A stretch of DNA of 64,000 bases from Wyeomyia smithii. Lineage: Eukaryota; Arthropoda; Insecta; Diptera; Culicidae. Shown here in pieces: positions 11,501-23,109 of the stretch (position 1 is the stretch's first letter; every line of letters starts with the position of its first letter). Both the position numbers and the translations under genes were made by a program. The stretch lies in NCBI RefSeq assembly GCF_029784165.1, contig NC_073696.1, positions 42,363,858 through 42,427,857 on the forward strand. The letters run 5' to 3'. The notes beneath the pieces were generated by a model. That model worked only from the letters and a program-made list of their open reading frames with translations, was not told where the DNA came from and ran no database searches.

Positions 11501-12269
11501 TATAACTTCCAATCGATATTCCGTGTGAGGTCATACGGAATATCAACTGATCGCGTGCGAGTAAACCATTATCAATTGAAATTTGGATGGGCAAATGATC
11601 GCTACCGTGAGGATCAAGGACTACCTTCCTTATGCAATCCAACCGTAGCGATGTTGAACATAAAGATAAATCTAAAGTACTGGGGCGCGCTGGAGGTTTC
11701 GGAATGCGTGTCATATCCCCGTTGTTTAATATTGTCATGTCGAAGTCGTCGCAGAGGTTATAGATCAAAGAGGAACGGTTATCATTAGAAGGGGAACCCC
11801 AAGCCACGCCGTGAGAGTTAAAAACTCCCAAAATCAAACGTGGCGAGGGAAGAAGTTCTATTAAATCAAAGTGCAGCCGTTGCCCAACCTGTGCTCTGGG
11901 AGGAATATATATTGAGGCAATACAAAGCTCTTTACCTTGTATTGTCATTTGACATGCGACAGCTTCGACGCCTGGGACCGTGGGGAGGTTAATACGATAG
12001 AAGGAGTAGCACTTCCTTATCCCTAGAAGTACTCCTCCGTAAGGGGTGTCTCGGTCGAGGCGAATTTTATTAAAATCATGGAAGCTAAGATCTACATTTG
12101 AAGTGAGCCAAGTTTCACAGAGGGAAAATGCATCGCATTTATGCTTATTAATCAAAACTTTAAATGAATCAATTTTGGGGATGATACTTCTACAATTCCA
12201 CTGTAAAATAGAGATAGAATCCTTCATCTCAGCCGATGAATTAGCCATCGAAGGATACGATCGCTGCAA
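8586..12269 (-). pseudogene. ORF2: endonuclease-RT-RNase H polyprotein (broken)
   Basis: Pieces in order on the minus strand: endonuclease 12,269-11,490 (ILQWNCRS, LCETWL, IYIPPRA, GSDHLPI); linker 11,490-11,070; reverse transcriptase 11,069-10,122 (FLDIKGAFDSVSIDIL, GLPQGACLSPLLYNFYVND, RQLADDSVVSV); thumb and RNase H 9,998-9,114 (YTDRSLLNGS, AELAAIQYTLG, FTDSLSSIEAL); end of RNase H plus C-terminal motif 9,104-8,586 (VWVPSHCSIPSNEKADTLAK, then CVCGLGYQDIEHVVWVC). Frames change near 11,500, 11,080 and between 10,122 and 9,998, and a TAG interrupts RNase H at about 9,111. The endonuclease motif GDFN reads GVFN (codon at 11,823-11,825) and YTDGS reads YTDRS. RT aspartates ADD are kept. It is a dead copy of a protein that performs target-primed reverse transcription. 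Confidence 0.9.
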
Positions 12270-12367
12270 GGAGGGGCCATTTAGCAGTCAACTGCTTCAA
12301 AAACGTTTTAACTGTTGGTAGAAATGCCAGCAGAAGACTTTTAAGAGGATCAGTTATGTTGAAATTT

Positions 12368-13602
12368 TCAAAAATCCAGTCCACAATATCTGAAAACTTC
12401 AGCAGATTCTGGCTGAATCTTGGACGAAAAAGAAGGAACAGTTGGGTTTTTTGATGTTCCTGGAAGTGCCGGAAACTCCTTACTTGAATTCAGTTTTGCC
12501 AATCTCGGAGGAGTTTGCTTCGGATTTTCTACAGCACTTTTTCGTTTTTTAGTATCAGTCACTTCAGATGGAGACCTTCTCTGTCCTTTCCTAGGAAGCC
12601 TAGGAGAAGAAAGGTTTTCCTCTTCCTAGATTTCCCGGGTTCAACAAAAGAAGATTCCCCAGCTGAATCGTCAGAATCAGACTCATCGGATGGCAAGACC
12701 TCGAAGAGATTCGGGGAAACCAGTTTGGTGGCAGCGGCCTCTTTGAGCATTTCTGCGAAAGTGCGCTTAGAGCGCTCTTTTTATAGACCGCTTGATCTTG
12801 TCTTGGCGCTGTTTGTACGCGGGACATGCAGACAGCTCATGCGGAGTCTGCCCACAATAAAGGCACTTTTCAGCACCCTTATTACAGGCGTCATCCGCAT
12901 GTTGCTCTCCGCACTTGCCACAACGTGCTTTATTGCCACAGTGGGAGGCCGTATGGCCCAACTGTTTGCACTTGAGGCAATTCATTACCCGCGGTACAAA
13001 CAAGCGCACGGGCAGACGCACCTTGTCCACGAGCACATAGCTCGGCAGAGCAGACCCGGCGAAAGTCACGCGAAAAGAGTCTGAAGGGGTGTAAGTTTTT
13101 ACACCCTTGTCGAGCGATACTGAATGTAATTGCTTACATTCAAGTATCTTGGCAGGTTCAAGGCTAGAATCCTTGAAAAGGCCTTTTCCAGCCTTCAACA
13201 GGTCCTCGACAGTCAGGCTCGATTCGCTGACCACACCGTCAATCTCAACTACGCGAGCTGGAATGTACACGTGGTACTCCCGCGTGAAGAGCTCACAAGC
13301 AGCAATCTCGTTTGCTTGCTTGAGGTCGGACACCAAACACGCAGCTTATTCGGGCGTACTTTGGTAATTTCTGTCACGGCTGTAAACCGTGCCAGATCTT
13401 TACATATTTGCATTGTGTTCAATGCTTTCACTTTCGGACGGAAAATTACAGCCCCAATACCAACTTTGCCCTCCGGATACTGCTTAAGCCGATGGGTAGC
13501 TTTCTGCGGGGTTCCATTCTTAACCCTTGGAACTTTGTATCCGGGAGGGCTAGGCAGTAGTTCATCCCCGGGTTCGTCGTCCATGTTTGACGCGAAAGCC
13601 AC
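12368..13602 (-). pseudogene. ORF1: gag-like nucleic-acid-binding protein (broken)
   Basis: Begins MAFASNMDDEPGDELL at 13,602 and runs, with frame changes near 13,300 and in the region 12,560-12,780, to about 12,368. The middle section holds three zinc knuckles: CLKCKQLGHTASHC (CX2CX4HX4C), CGKCGEQHADDAC (CX2CX3HX4C) and CLYCGQTPHELSAC (CX2CX4HX4C). An acidic serine-rich segment (DESDSDDSAGESS) and a lysine-rich tail follow. In I-group elements this protein coats the element RNA; that role is family knowledge. About 100 bp separate it from ORF2. Relatives at 19.9-20.7 kb and 21.6-22.2 kb align along most of its length. Confidence 0.88.
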
Positions 13603-14022
13603 ACACGCAAAATGCCAATCAACAAATAATATTGTAGAAAAAAACCAAGGAAAAAAAACTACTTATCTTCTGCAGCCGCTCTCCACCGCAATCAGCGCAC
13701 GGGCGATGCCAATCTCCAGTCCTCCACACAAGAGTCCGGTAGCAAAAGCTGCAGCTGCTCCAGCCACACAGCTGCACCAGTACAGCCAAACAGCAGTACG
13801 CCGGGTACTGGATCTCTCGCAGTAGTGACACAACGTACAGTCTGTGGCGTACTGTGGTAGCAATAGGCGATGATGCGTTCCTTTGTCTTCAATAGACGAC
13901 GGCAACGGGCAGCAGTGCACACGCAATACAATGCACGGTGACCTTGAAGGCGATTAACTGGTCGGCACTATCGAGATCGAAATGAAATTGCGACCGAACA
14001 CGACGAGAGCACAACTCGGAAT
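13603..14022 (-). promoter_or_regulatory. 5' UTR of the I-group element, expected internal promoter
   Basis: The sequence between the ORF1 start and the 5' target duplication has no extended frame on the minus strand. On that strand the element begins about TTCCGAGTTGTGCTCTCG. Elements of this type are known to carry their own downstream promoter in this leader; I cannot confirm individual promoter motifs here. Confidence 0.5.
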
Positions 14023-14033
14023 GAGTAACTTAC
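14023..14033. repeat. Target-site duplication, 5' side of retrotransposon
   Basis: GAGTAACTTAC repeats the sequence at 8,355-8,365. It shows that the minus-strand element ending at 14,022 is complete at its 5' end. Confidence 0.85.
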
Positions 14034-14035
14034 TT

Positions 14036-17000
14036 GATCAGAACATTTAAAAATGTTTGAGAAAAAACCGAAAGTCCTATCCACTTAAACTTGTAATTAG
14101 ATTGCGGAGCTATAATTCAAACTTTCAACTGAAGAAAAACCAGCAGCCTGTCGTCATCTTATCGGGCGCTGTTCAGGTTCTAATTAGTAGCAAATTATCG
14201 CAGTAGATTAAACCGCGCTGGTTTGATTGGCATGACACTTTGAAAATAAAACCTGTCACTAGCATGACCTCCTCAAGTTTATAGCCCCATCTCCGCGTGC
14301 CGTTTCTTCTCATTGAAGAAATTTATACAGCCCATCTTGGCCGCGCTTTTCGCGACACTCGTTCGTCGTTTGGCCCGGTTTATGCTTTCTTGTCGGGTAG
14401 CATTTTTCCCATAAGATCAGGCTGTCCCAAGTTCGTCACTAGACTAACGCAATGGCTGCGAAAGGAGAACAAAAGTGTACTCAAATGAGCATTTCAAGTG
14501 TTAATTAGTTTTCCTCCTGCAACAAAGCGAAACTTTAACGAGAAAACTGTCAGTTATATAAATAATCCTCCGGTGTTCGCTGGTAAGAATTTCAAGGGTT
14601 TTTGTAAGCAAAACACGAAAAAAATATAACAACAACATTTTGCCAAGGGTGTGGTTGAACAGCCATTCAGCTTGTGCCGTGAATCTGAATTGGGACGGAC
14701 ATCCACATAAAAAAAACTTACAACTACACCGAGGAGACTTTGAAAGGAGTAAGCGGAAACTCTGCGAAAAACAAAGCCAAACAACTTTCCGATATCGAGA
14801 CAAGTTTTGGCCGGTGGCTATTTTCCGATGTTTTAGTTGTGTGCTATTGTTCAATTCGATGCTGAAGCTTTTTCTCTTCCTCCTCGATAAGTTTCGCCCC
14901 GCTTGGTTGATCCTTTTTGATGCGGTAGGACCACTCGGATTGCAAGTCGTTTGCTGTAAATAAGCACACTTTCGCGTTGGAACTTTCATTCATTGCTTTG
15001 GCCGGTTGCCGGTAGAAGTTTCTTTTTGTGCTAAAGTCTTTCGTGATGATAGCTAGTTTCACGTTACCGACAGTTCTGAAGAGTAAACGGCGGTGGATAC
15101 TGTCTATCAACAGGATATATTTTCATATACTGCGATGGTAGGTGTTATTTTTCTGCCATGAAGCATCGTTTTCATATGCAAGTATAAAGACAACGATAGA
15201 AACTTCCGAGCCCATTAATTAAACATATTGTTATCAGCCAATCGTCACCAGCGCGTAAGATTAAAAAATCCTATTACCGACACTCCAGATGGCGGCATTC
15301 GAGCGATAGTCCTTCGACAGGCCAGTACCTTTAGACGTTACTTTTATAAATCATCTTAATAGTTTCCACACTCATCTTCCGCCGAATCCGTACATCTTCA
15401 TTATGATAATTTACGCTACCGTTAACCCCTTAGCACATGGAACCGCAAATGAGTCGGTGTGCGCGGTTCCCTAGCAGGCACCTAGGCGCAGCGTAGAAGA
15501 TGTGGTGGCATCGGCAAACTTCCTCTTGCAGCCAGCCGGAAAGGCAACTCCAACTGGCGCATTAAGGTCCATTACAAACGTCTTGCTTCTTCATCGGCAG
15601 TACCTTCCGGTAGCAGCATCTCCGTGGCATTTATGAGCAGGCGAATAATTTCGCACACAAACTGGAGCCATTTCGGACTTGACTGCACCGTGTGCCTGCT
15701 TGTGCTGTGTGGCCAAACCACATCGTCCCGGCAACGCTCCAATAAAGTGGCAGTGGCAGAAACTCTGTAGTAATAAATTGCCACGGCGCCTTTTTTGTGC
15801 CCTTCGCCGTCGTCCCGGTAAAGTCTCGCCATCGTTTATCAAGTCAAGGGGAACTGATAAAAGTACGCACCACCTTCATCCGCAAGAGCGTCTGCTGTGC
15901 CAACAAACCGGAAAACCCGTTCCCGTTGGTTCGCATGTGGAAAGGGAAGATTAAAGGGGCACAGTCTTGGCGTATCACACCAGTCAAAGCTATGGGTGTC
16001 CTAAGGCAGCAAAAGTTCTGCTGAGTCCCACACGAAAACTTGAGCCTGCAGCACGTCAATGAATTTTACACTTTTACGTTCGGTCGAATTTGAATTTGAA
16101 CCTACCAGATTCACACCAAGAAAAACGGCCGAATTAAATCCCAATCAGCTGGAACGAGCGATTGCTGTATGGAGAGGACAAAATTGTTTTTTGAACGCTT
16201 GAGCACCGTCTGGAGAGACATTAGGCCGGTCGCCAGCCGAACTCTCGTCCATTGTGGTGCAGTAGAAAGATTGTATGTTTTCGAAATATTCTAAGTGGCT
16301 CGATTAAGCAATGATAAAGGCATAAGCTAGTGATTACATTCATATGAAGCTTTCGGCTGGATGTCCTATTTCGTGGTACCGGGCTGTGAAGTATCACCTT
16401 TCAGTAAGCTTATTGGTGATCGTGAAATAAACGGCTTGTGACCTTTCGGAATGCATCGATAATGTTCGGAACGTCGTTTGCCCAGAACTTTCTATGGTGA
16501 GGGTTATAAATTTCCCAAAGAAATGTGGTGAAAGGTCATGAGTTACTGAATTGGTTGGAACTTCTTGATAGTTTAAGGAAGAATAGTTGTGAAATAACTC
16601 AAATTAAACCACCTAGCGGTCAGACCCAGCCCTTCTCATTCGAACTTATTATTTGTTAAAATAGATTAACACGTACACTTCAATTTCCAGAAAAAATACA
16701 CCTTGATAATATTCACTGGATTTATTTTTCACTCTGAATAAAAATTTTTTACCGAACATTTAAAACATAACATACAAACACATATAAATATACATTAACA
16801 CATGCAAATAACAAGAAATAAATATGTTTCAAATATATGACGCGACATTTTTTTGATCGTGGTAAAAGCAAAACGTCCCTGTACTCATATTTAAGTTGGA
16901 CTCGATTATATATCATTCGATTAAATATCATTTTAGATTCGATTATATATAATAGGATTTTTTTCTATTTCACTTATGATTTTCTTTTCACAACTTTTGA

Positions 17001-17090
17001 ACCACGTGTTGAATCATAATAGTTCATCAGTTAACCCTTAACTATCCCGTTCATCTCCTATTAATATTTTTCAAATCGGTTGTGTAGTTT
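14036..17090. other. Apparently unique, non-coding stretch
   Basis: About 3 kb with many overlapping short open frames on both strands, the longest at 14,501-14,989 (minus, 162 codons). Their composition is ordinary and none resembles a known family. The portion 15,450-16,060 is less AT-rich, which explains its multiple open frames. It could be intron or intergenic host DNA. Confidence 0.45.
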
Positions 17091-17099
17091 CTGAAATAA

Positions 17100-17400
17100 T
17101 GAAGTTTCGTGATTTTCACATTTTGACACATTACAGACGAAGTTACAGTCCGATTATAGTAAAATTTAGTAGGGTGTCATGAGGCAGCTTGACCTTTCAT
17201 TTGACACTAATTTTGGGAAAATCGATTCTGCCATCTCTGAGGAAAGTGAGTGAATTAAAGTAGTCTTCGGAATATATATCTTCTCATAGCTGGATTTCAC
17301 GTGAAGGCAAAGTAAAAGTGCGATTGCAAAAACAATCAATAGGGTTTAATGAGGTAACTAGACCTTGCATACGACACTGATTTAATGAAAACTTTCACCA
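17100..17400. repeat. Dispersed repeat with two diverged copies
   Basis: Phrases such as GACCTTTCATTTGACACTAA and AAAATCGATTCTGCCATC at 17,155-17,230 recur in altered form at 17,335-17,400 (GACCTTGCATACGACACTGA). This is a familiar type of mosquito interspersed repeat. No coding content. Confidence 0.5.
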
Positions 17401-17409
17401 TTAGCACCA

Positions 17410-17820
17410 TTAGCGCAAAGCAACATGCGAGGCAAGCTCGCGAGACGAGCTCACGAGAATTTGCACGCAAGCTGTCTCAAGTACGCGACGCCCATGCACC
17501 GCACTCGTTAAGTTGAGAGACGAGATATCTTCGTGTACGTCACAATAAAAATTCCCATGCGACGAGACATGGCTCGTACGAATGGTAAGTTTTCTCGCTC
17601 GCACGCTGCACACAGCACGAAGCGACTGAATGAGAAACGAGACTTGTAGCGCAAAGCACACTGTCTCTTCTTTGTGCGAGCGAGATTTCAGGAAGTCTGA
17701 ATAATATTCAAAATTTGAAAAAGTTGCACCAGTCATTTTAAAGTCCAACGCATCTGCGATTGTATTAAAACTGGCTGACATGAAGCGTATTGGGTAGAAT
17801 CGACCATAATTATTGTGCAT
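17410..17820. other. Purine/GCGAG-rich stretch, no gene recognised
   Basis: The segment is unusually rich in CGAGAC, GCGAG and CTCGCTCGC words compared with the AT-rich surroundings. That leaves a 136-codon minus-strand frame open, but it has no recognisable domain. The bias looks like a decayed low-complexity repeat. Confidence 0.4.
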
Positions 17821-17821
17821 T

Positions 17822-18830
17822 GCGTTTAGGCACGTTCAACAGGGATCTTGATCTAAGTTATCGCTTGGGGGCATATGGAGCATATATATCCAGGGGATCG
17901 AGGATTTCCGAAGCATCGATTTCATCTAGAAGCATTTGACCAATGATTGCTGCTTGCACCTCGAATCGTGCCTGCTCAAGAGTTTGCCGACAGCATTTAG
18001 TTTAGGCTGGAAGATTTGGGAAATTGCGCCAAGGGAGGAATCTTAGCCCATATCGTACAAATTTACGTTGCACGGATTCTATTCTAGCAATCCAGTAGTT
18101 TTGAAATGGACACCATACAACGGAGCAGAATTCTGAGACAGAGCGCACCAGAGAGAAATACAGCGATCCAGGACGAAACTGATTACGGAACTCGTTGGCT
18201 ACCTTAAACATAAATTTGAGTTGCGATCAGCTTTATCGATGTAGTGCAGTTCAAAAGATAGTGCAGTATTCAAAATAACTCCCAGTTCTAAAATTTGTGT
18301 CACTCTAGATAGAGGTTGACCTGACATAGTATAGTCAAATAAGATTGGCTTCTTTGTCCGATAGAAGGAGATGACACTACATTTCTGTAAGAGGGTTTCT
18401 AGAACACCATAGGTTGAAAGTATCCACTAGTTGCTGTAGCTCAACGCAGACCGCAGAATTTCCCACAACTTTAAACAATTTAACGTCATCGGTGTACAAT
18501 TTACGGCAGCCTCCCAGAATCAGCCAAAAAATATCATTGATGAAAAACATGGAGAGTACCGGTCCTAGGTTGCTACTTTGCGGTGCTTCAGAGGCATTCG
18601 TGAATTGCACAGAAAACGTAATTCCAATCGTCACACAAAGTGTTCGATTCATTAAATAGGAATAAAGTCATTGCACGAAAGAAGATGAAACTCCAAGTTT
18701 TCCAAGCTTTGCTGAAAGCATTCTGTGATCTACTCGATCGAACGCCGCTTTCAGATCAGTGTATACTGCGTCTATTTGATTACCGTATTTCATATTTCGC
18801 AAGAAAGTCGACTAAATTAGTCGACTAAAT
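17822..18830 (-). pseudogene. CR1/L2-like reverse transcriptase relic (copy 1)
   Basis: Minus-strand translation in several frames follows the RT of the copy at 43.9-45.1 kb: IDAVYTDLKAAFDRVDH (about 18,720-18,790), SNLGPVLSMFFINDI, YTDDVKLFKVV (YADD changed to YTDD), then KVANEFRNQFRP, LYFSLVRSVSEFCSVVW and RFLPWRNFPNLP. A decayed C-terminus continues to about 17,822. Endonuclease and ORF1 are missing, so it is 5'-truncated. The fold is that of a LINE reverse transcriptase of the Jockey/CR1/L2 group; the precise clade is uncertain. Confidence 0.8.
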
Positions 18831-18856
18831 TAGAAAACTCGACAAAATTAGTCGTT
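18802..18856. repeat. Short tandem of TTAGTCGACTAAA
   Basis: AAGTCGACTAAATTAGTCG, ACTAAATTAG and ACAAAATTAGTCG follow one another at the 5' edge of the CR1-like relic. The unit is palindromic around GTCGAC. It may mark the truncation junction. Confidence 0.55.
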
Positions 18857-18859
18857 GTC

Positions 18860-19910
18860 GAACGTTGAACTGCAACGGGATCTTTTTTTTGGGTTTCGCT
18901 CTTATTACAGTGAGTTTCGTTCAAGTTGATTGGCGATTAGTTTTACTCGAGGTTATCTTAATTATAGCAGTTTCCTGTAAAGTTTATTTGGATAATTATG
19001 ATGATATGTTTTGTAGCATTTGTTTTTCATATCTTTGTCGTACCCCAAAAGTTTTTATCAATTCTTGGATCGTTTAAGCACGCTAAAACATAACAACACT
19101 ACCAACCTCGTAACGACGACGTTTTTAAGAGCTAGGCAGGTTTATTTTACGCAGCGTTGCGTTCTAAATTTGTAAGGAAATGCTTGAAAAAGGTTAGATT
19201 GAGTTGAAAAAAAAATGACGTTGAAAACTTTCCCAGAAGTTTTAGATTTTGACTGAATACGATAGTGGGAAATCTCAAAACAAAAATGTAATATAATAAT
19301 TTTTCAGTATTTACACCGAAATTTGTAATTTTTTTTTTTTAAATTAATAGGTATGTGTTTACTTTTGTCCTAAACCGAAAATCATGATTGGAATGAGGAC
19401 AATATTTTGTACCCTTTTTTAAGTTATTGAAGAAAGCTTCTCGCCTAAAAAACACCTGACTGTAAAATTGTTGCTTTGGCTGATTTATATAACAATTCCA
19501 GATTTATTGCAATGAAAAATGTATAACTAACTCATTGACATTCCGTGTCGAACAAACGGCAGCGACAGACGTGCTTAGCGATCGTCTTGGTATAATAAAT
19601 TCATAAGTAAAAGTTATAATATGGTAGGCATTGATTGGCCAGCTCCGTTATCTCTGACGGTAGAGAAGGTGCCTAATCCACTTTCAAGGTCAACGTGGTT
19701 TTGTGTGACTGAATTATGCTTATGGCTGCATGCAAAGCAGCACAACAAAGAGAAAGAAGGTGACGCGATTCTTGTTCCACTGCGACAGTGTGCTATTTTT
19801 AGCTTATTGTCATTCCGACTGTCCCTCCAGAACATTTTTCTCCAGTCCCCGGTTTAGTTACTTTTAATTTCACGAGAGCAACTGGCTATATATATCTGAC
19901 CCAAAGCAGG
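18860..19910. other. No gene recognised
   Basis: AT-rich DNA with short frames at 18,865-19,077 and 19,614-19,857, none with recognisable domains. Confidence 0.4.
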
Positions 19911-19914
19911 ACTG

Positions 19915-21590
19915 AAATTGAAATCGCTAAATATTCTACAGACCTCGAAAGACCTGACACCACATTATGAGGCCGTGACTGAAATATCGAAGGTCAGGCC
20001 ATACAAGCTCCGTGCCGTGGTTAATAACCAGACCAATAAGATTGTTAGTTCTGAGCTATTTACACGTAAATACCGTGTGTATGTTCATGCGCGAGACGTG
20101 GAGATTGACGGCGTTGTAATAGATTCGATTCTGTCTGCTCAGAGCATATTGAAAAGCGGTACAAACTATTTTAAGAATCTCGCTTTTTCCGATATGAAGA
20201 TACTGGACTGCAAGCAATTGCGGTCCGAGTCGCCATCAGACTCGTTTTGCGGTACATTCGCTGGATCAGCGTTTTTAACCCACGTCTCGATTTGCGGCAT
20301 TCGTCTGCTTGTGCGACAGTATGTAGTTGGTGTAATGAACTGCCTAAATTATAAGCAGTTAGGCCATACTGCCGCCCACTACTGCTATAAAGTACGGTGT
20401 GGCAAGTGTGTGAAGTCTTATACGGAAGGTTCCTACAGTGTAAATGCTGAAAATGTATTCGCTGTGGGTAGAACCACATGCAGCGCAGAGATGGGATCAA
20501 CCGGTCCTTCAAGGAGCGTTCGAAGTCTTCTTATACAGACATGCTCAAAAAGACCGCTACCACTTCTACCGTAACATCGAACCCCTTTGATTTGATGTCT
20601 TCATATGGAACGGATCCTGGCGATCCACCAGCGGAAACGTCTTACGTCAATCCTGGGGAGTCTAGGAAGAGGAAAAATGTTCCCTCTACTACGCTTCTCA
20701 GTAAAGGCCTTAAGTTTTCTCATAGTGGAATGATACGAACAAATCAAAAAATGCTGACATAAGTTTCCTGCATTCCCTGGAACATTTAAAACCCCAAATG
20801 TTCCTTTTGCACATAATCTCTGAATTGGTGATTGGAATTTATAAATCTTCAATCGGATTAAAAACTTTCTGCCAGCACTTCTTTTGAAAGTTGAATATTT
20901 TTTAAAGCAGTTTACTGCCCAATGGCCCCTCTTTGCGGCGCGGTTGTATGCCTCGATGGCTTATTCATCTGTTGAAGTGAAGAATTCTATCTTTCTTATA
21001 CAGAGGAATTTAAGAAGTATTTTACTAAAAATTGATTCATTTAAAGTTATAATAAATTAAAACAAATGCGATGGATCCCCTCCCCCCGCCCCGTGAAACT
21101 TAATATACTTCAAATGTTAATCTCAGCTTTCATGATTTCAATATTACTCGTCTCTTGTAAAACAATCCTTTTAGGGATTAAGAAGTGCTATTTTTTCTAT
21201 CGTATTAATTTCGATTCTTGGAATCGAAATTGTCGCTAGTCAAATGACAATAAAAGTTAAAAAATTTTGTATTGCCTCAACATAATATTTCCCCAGAGCA
21301 CAGGTCAAGCAACGGCTGCACTTTGACTTAATAGAACTTCTCCCTTCACCACATTTGTTATTGTCCATGTCCCGTGTTCCGTAGCCTCCAGTGCGTCCAG
21401 GCGCTTTGGAAGGTAATCCTCGATCTCCACGGTAGCGACCATTTACCTATTCTTATTTCAATTACTAACGGGCCAACTCGCATGCGACCAGTATGACCTG
21501 ACACAATTTTGTATGACTTCACACATTGCGAATTTCATTTCAATTTAAGTGGCTTAAAACTATGGTAAAAACATAAAGGTCCAGCTAAAT
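19915..21590 (+). pseudogene. Internally deleted relative of the I-group element (tandem copy 1)
   Basis: ORF1 is recognisable from the block aligning with LNTMQICKDLARF (here LNILQTSKDL) through EISKVRPYKLR, ELFTRKYRVYVHARDVEID and CLNYKQLGHTAAHYC to DPGDPPAETSYVNPGESRKRK at about 20,700. The spacer and the ORF2 start follow (MAPLCG... near 20,920 aligns with the start at 12,269). Most of the endonuclease is then missing, resuming with KQRLHFDLIELLPSP near 21,305 and HLPILISI near 21,440. The first knuckle has lost a cysteine (CLNYKQLGH). Divergence from the 8.4-14 kb copy is large, so it is an old copy or a sister family. No RT is present before the next unit starts. Confidence 0.8.
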
Positions 21591-21605
21591 AAACTTAATT
21601 TTTCG

Positions 21606-23100
21606 GTGTTATGCCTCAAGCAAGCCAACGAGATTTATATACTTTTTACGAGAGAAACTCACGTGTACATTCCAGCTCGCGTAGTAGAGATCGACGGCGT
21701 TTCCACCGACTCGAGTTTGACTGTCGAGAAAAGCTGGAATCGGCCGTTTTATGATATCCAGCCTTCAGTCGGTCAAGATACTGGATTGCAAGCATTTGCA
21801 TTCAGTATCTCATGAAAAGGGTGCGAAAACCTACACCCAATCAAAATCGTTTCGCACTGTCGAACTACGTATCCATGGACAAGGTGCGTCTACTCGTGCG
21901 TTTGTTTGTGCCGCGGGTAATGAATTTCCTTAAGTGTAAGCAGTTGGGTCACATGGCCACCCACTATGGCAATAAAAAACGTTATAGCAAATGCGGAGAG
22001 AAACATGCGGATGACACCTGCGATAAGGGTGCTGAAAAGTGCCTATATTATGGGTATGGGGGGTCGCATGAGTCTTTCCCCGCTGTCACTGAACTGATTT
22101 GCCCAAATCTTTACGAGGTATTGTCATCCAACGAGCCTGATTCTGCCGATTCAGCTGGGGAACTTTCTTTTGCTGAATCTGGGAAGTCTAGAAAGAAAAA
22201 ATAAATCTCTCGTTTCATAAACTTCCGAGGTGGGTCAAAGGAGATCCTCATCTGAAATTCTCGCAAGCACTTTCAGTGCAATCAAAGTGCAGTTGGATAT
22301 CCTTCTTTTTCGTCCAAGACTCAGTCTAAATCTGGACCGCTGAAGTTTTTAGATATAGTGTACGGGATACTTGAAGTATCATTCCTAAAATTGATTAACT
22401 CAAAGTTTTGATTAAAAAATACAAATGCGTTGTATTTTTTCTCCGTGAAATTTATAGTTGATATTATTCGAACAAACAGCATTTGTTTTCTTGGACGATA
22501 AGTGGGCTTTTGATTCCGTTTCGATTGACATTCTTTCGAGAAAACTTATCCGATTTTCTTCACTTCCAAATAAGTTTTTTCACAACTTGTTGTCCAAAAA
22601 GCACATGTACTTTATACATGGTTATTCAACAATCTTTCACATTAGCTGCATTGCTCTGTATCACCTTATGTTGCGCAGTTGACCTATGAGATGAGATTGC
22701 TGGACTAAGCTGGAGTTCTTTCATTTTAGAACCACTTTTAGAACACACTTTTTATTCTTATCAAATGTGAGGTTTTGAATCGTCCGGTAGTTGATAATTT
22801 TGAAGGGCTAGTTTGACTTAATACCCAAACCCGCTTCATGACATTGTATTTTAATCACCTGTCCCAAAATATCAAATATTATTCCGCTTTGTTTTTCGAT
22901 TCGTCTATGATCGAACAAACTCGTGGAATTGCGATTCATTAACGCGTGCAGCTGATCCCTGAATTTTTTTTCTAATAAATATCGAATCATCAACTGTGAC
23001 AAAATGTTCAACACTGACAAATCTCTTCTCGATGGGTCAACTGACTTCGATGTATTCAATATCAGTTTGACCGTCTGTTCACCACCAGGAGACTATTGAA
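21606..23100 (+). pseudogene. Internally deleted relative of the I-group element (tandem copy 2)
   Basis: A second ORF1 begins at LKQANEI, continues with TRETHVYIPARVVEIDGV and CLKCKQLGH-type sequence (here FLKCKQLGHMATHYG), CSKCGEKH-like and acidic segments, and ends SGKSRKKK at 22,204. After the spacer comes an RT fragment at 22,480-22,650 (FVFLDDKWAFDSVSIDILS, FFHNLLSKKHMYFIHG). A jump then leads to the thumb/RNase H side: EVLNRPVVDNFEGLV near 22,772, then TRFMTLYFNHLSQNIK, FFDSSMIEQTRGIA and a TDKSLLDGST remnant near 23,025. It lies head-to-tail 15 bp after copy 1. Confidence 0.8.
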
Positions 23101-23109
23101 TGAAAGAAC

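Larger units (their letters stand above)
8366..14022 (-). mobile_element. Full-length I-group (Loner/I-like) non-LTR retrotransposon
   Basis: This 5,657 bp minus-strand element has all the parts of an I-group LINE: a 5' leader (about 13,603-14,022), ORF1 with three CCHC knuckles, ORF2 with apurinic-type endonuclease, reverse transcriptase, RNase H and a C-terminal Cys/His motif, a 3' UTR (about 8,375-8,585), and a poly-A tail seen as poly-T at 8,366-8,374. An 11-13 bp duplication, GAGTAACTTAC, flanks both ends, which fixes both boundaries. The mRNA would be copied at a nicked target by the encoded endonuclease and RT. Several frameshifts, one stop and an endonuclease substitution show this copy cannot be autonomous. 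The RNase H places it in the I superfamily; the exact clade (Loner, I or similar) is my inference. Confidence 0.9.

Noticed and set aside
13130..13825. 231-codon plus-strand frame
   Set aside because: It is antisense to ORF1 of the minus-strand retrotransposon, whose zinc knuckles establish the real coding strand.
14501..14989. 162-codon minus-strand frame
   Set aside because: No recognisable domain, no conserved relative in the window, and open frames overlap on other strands, so it looks like chance.
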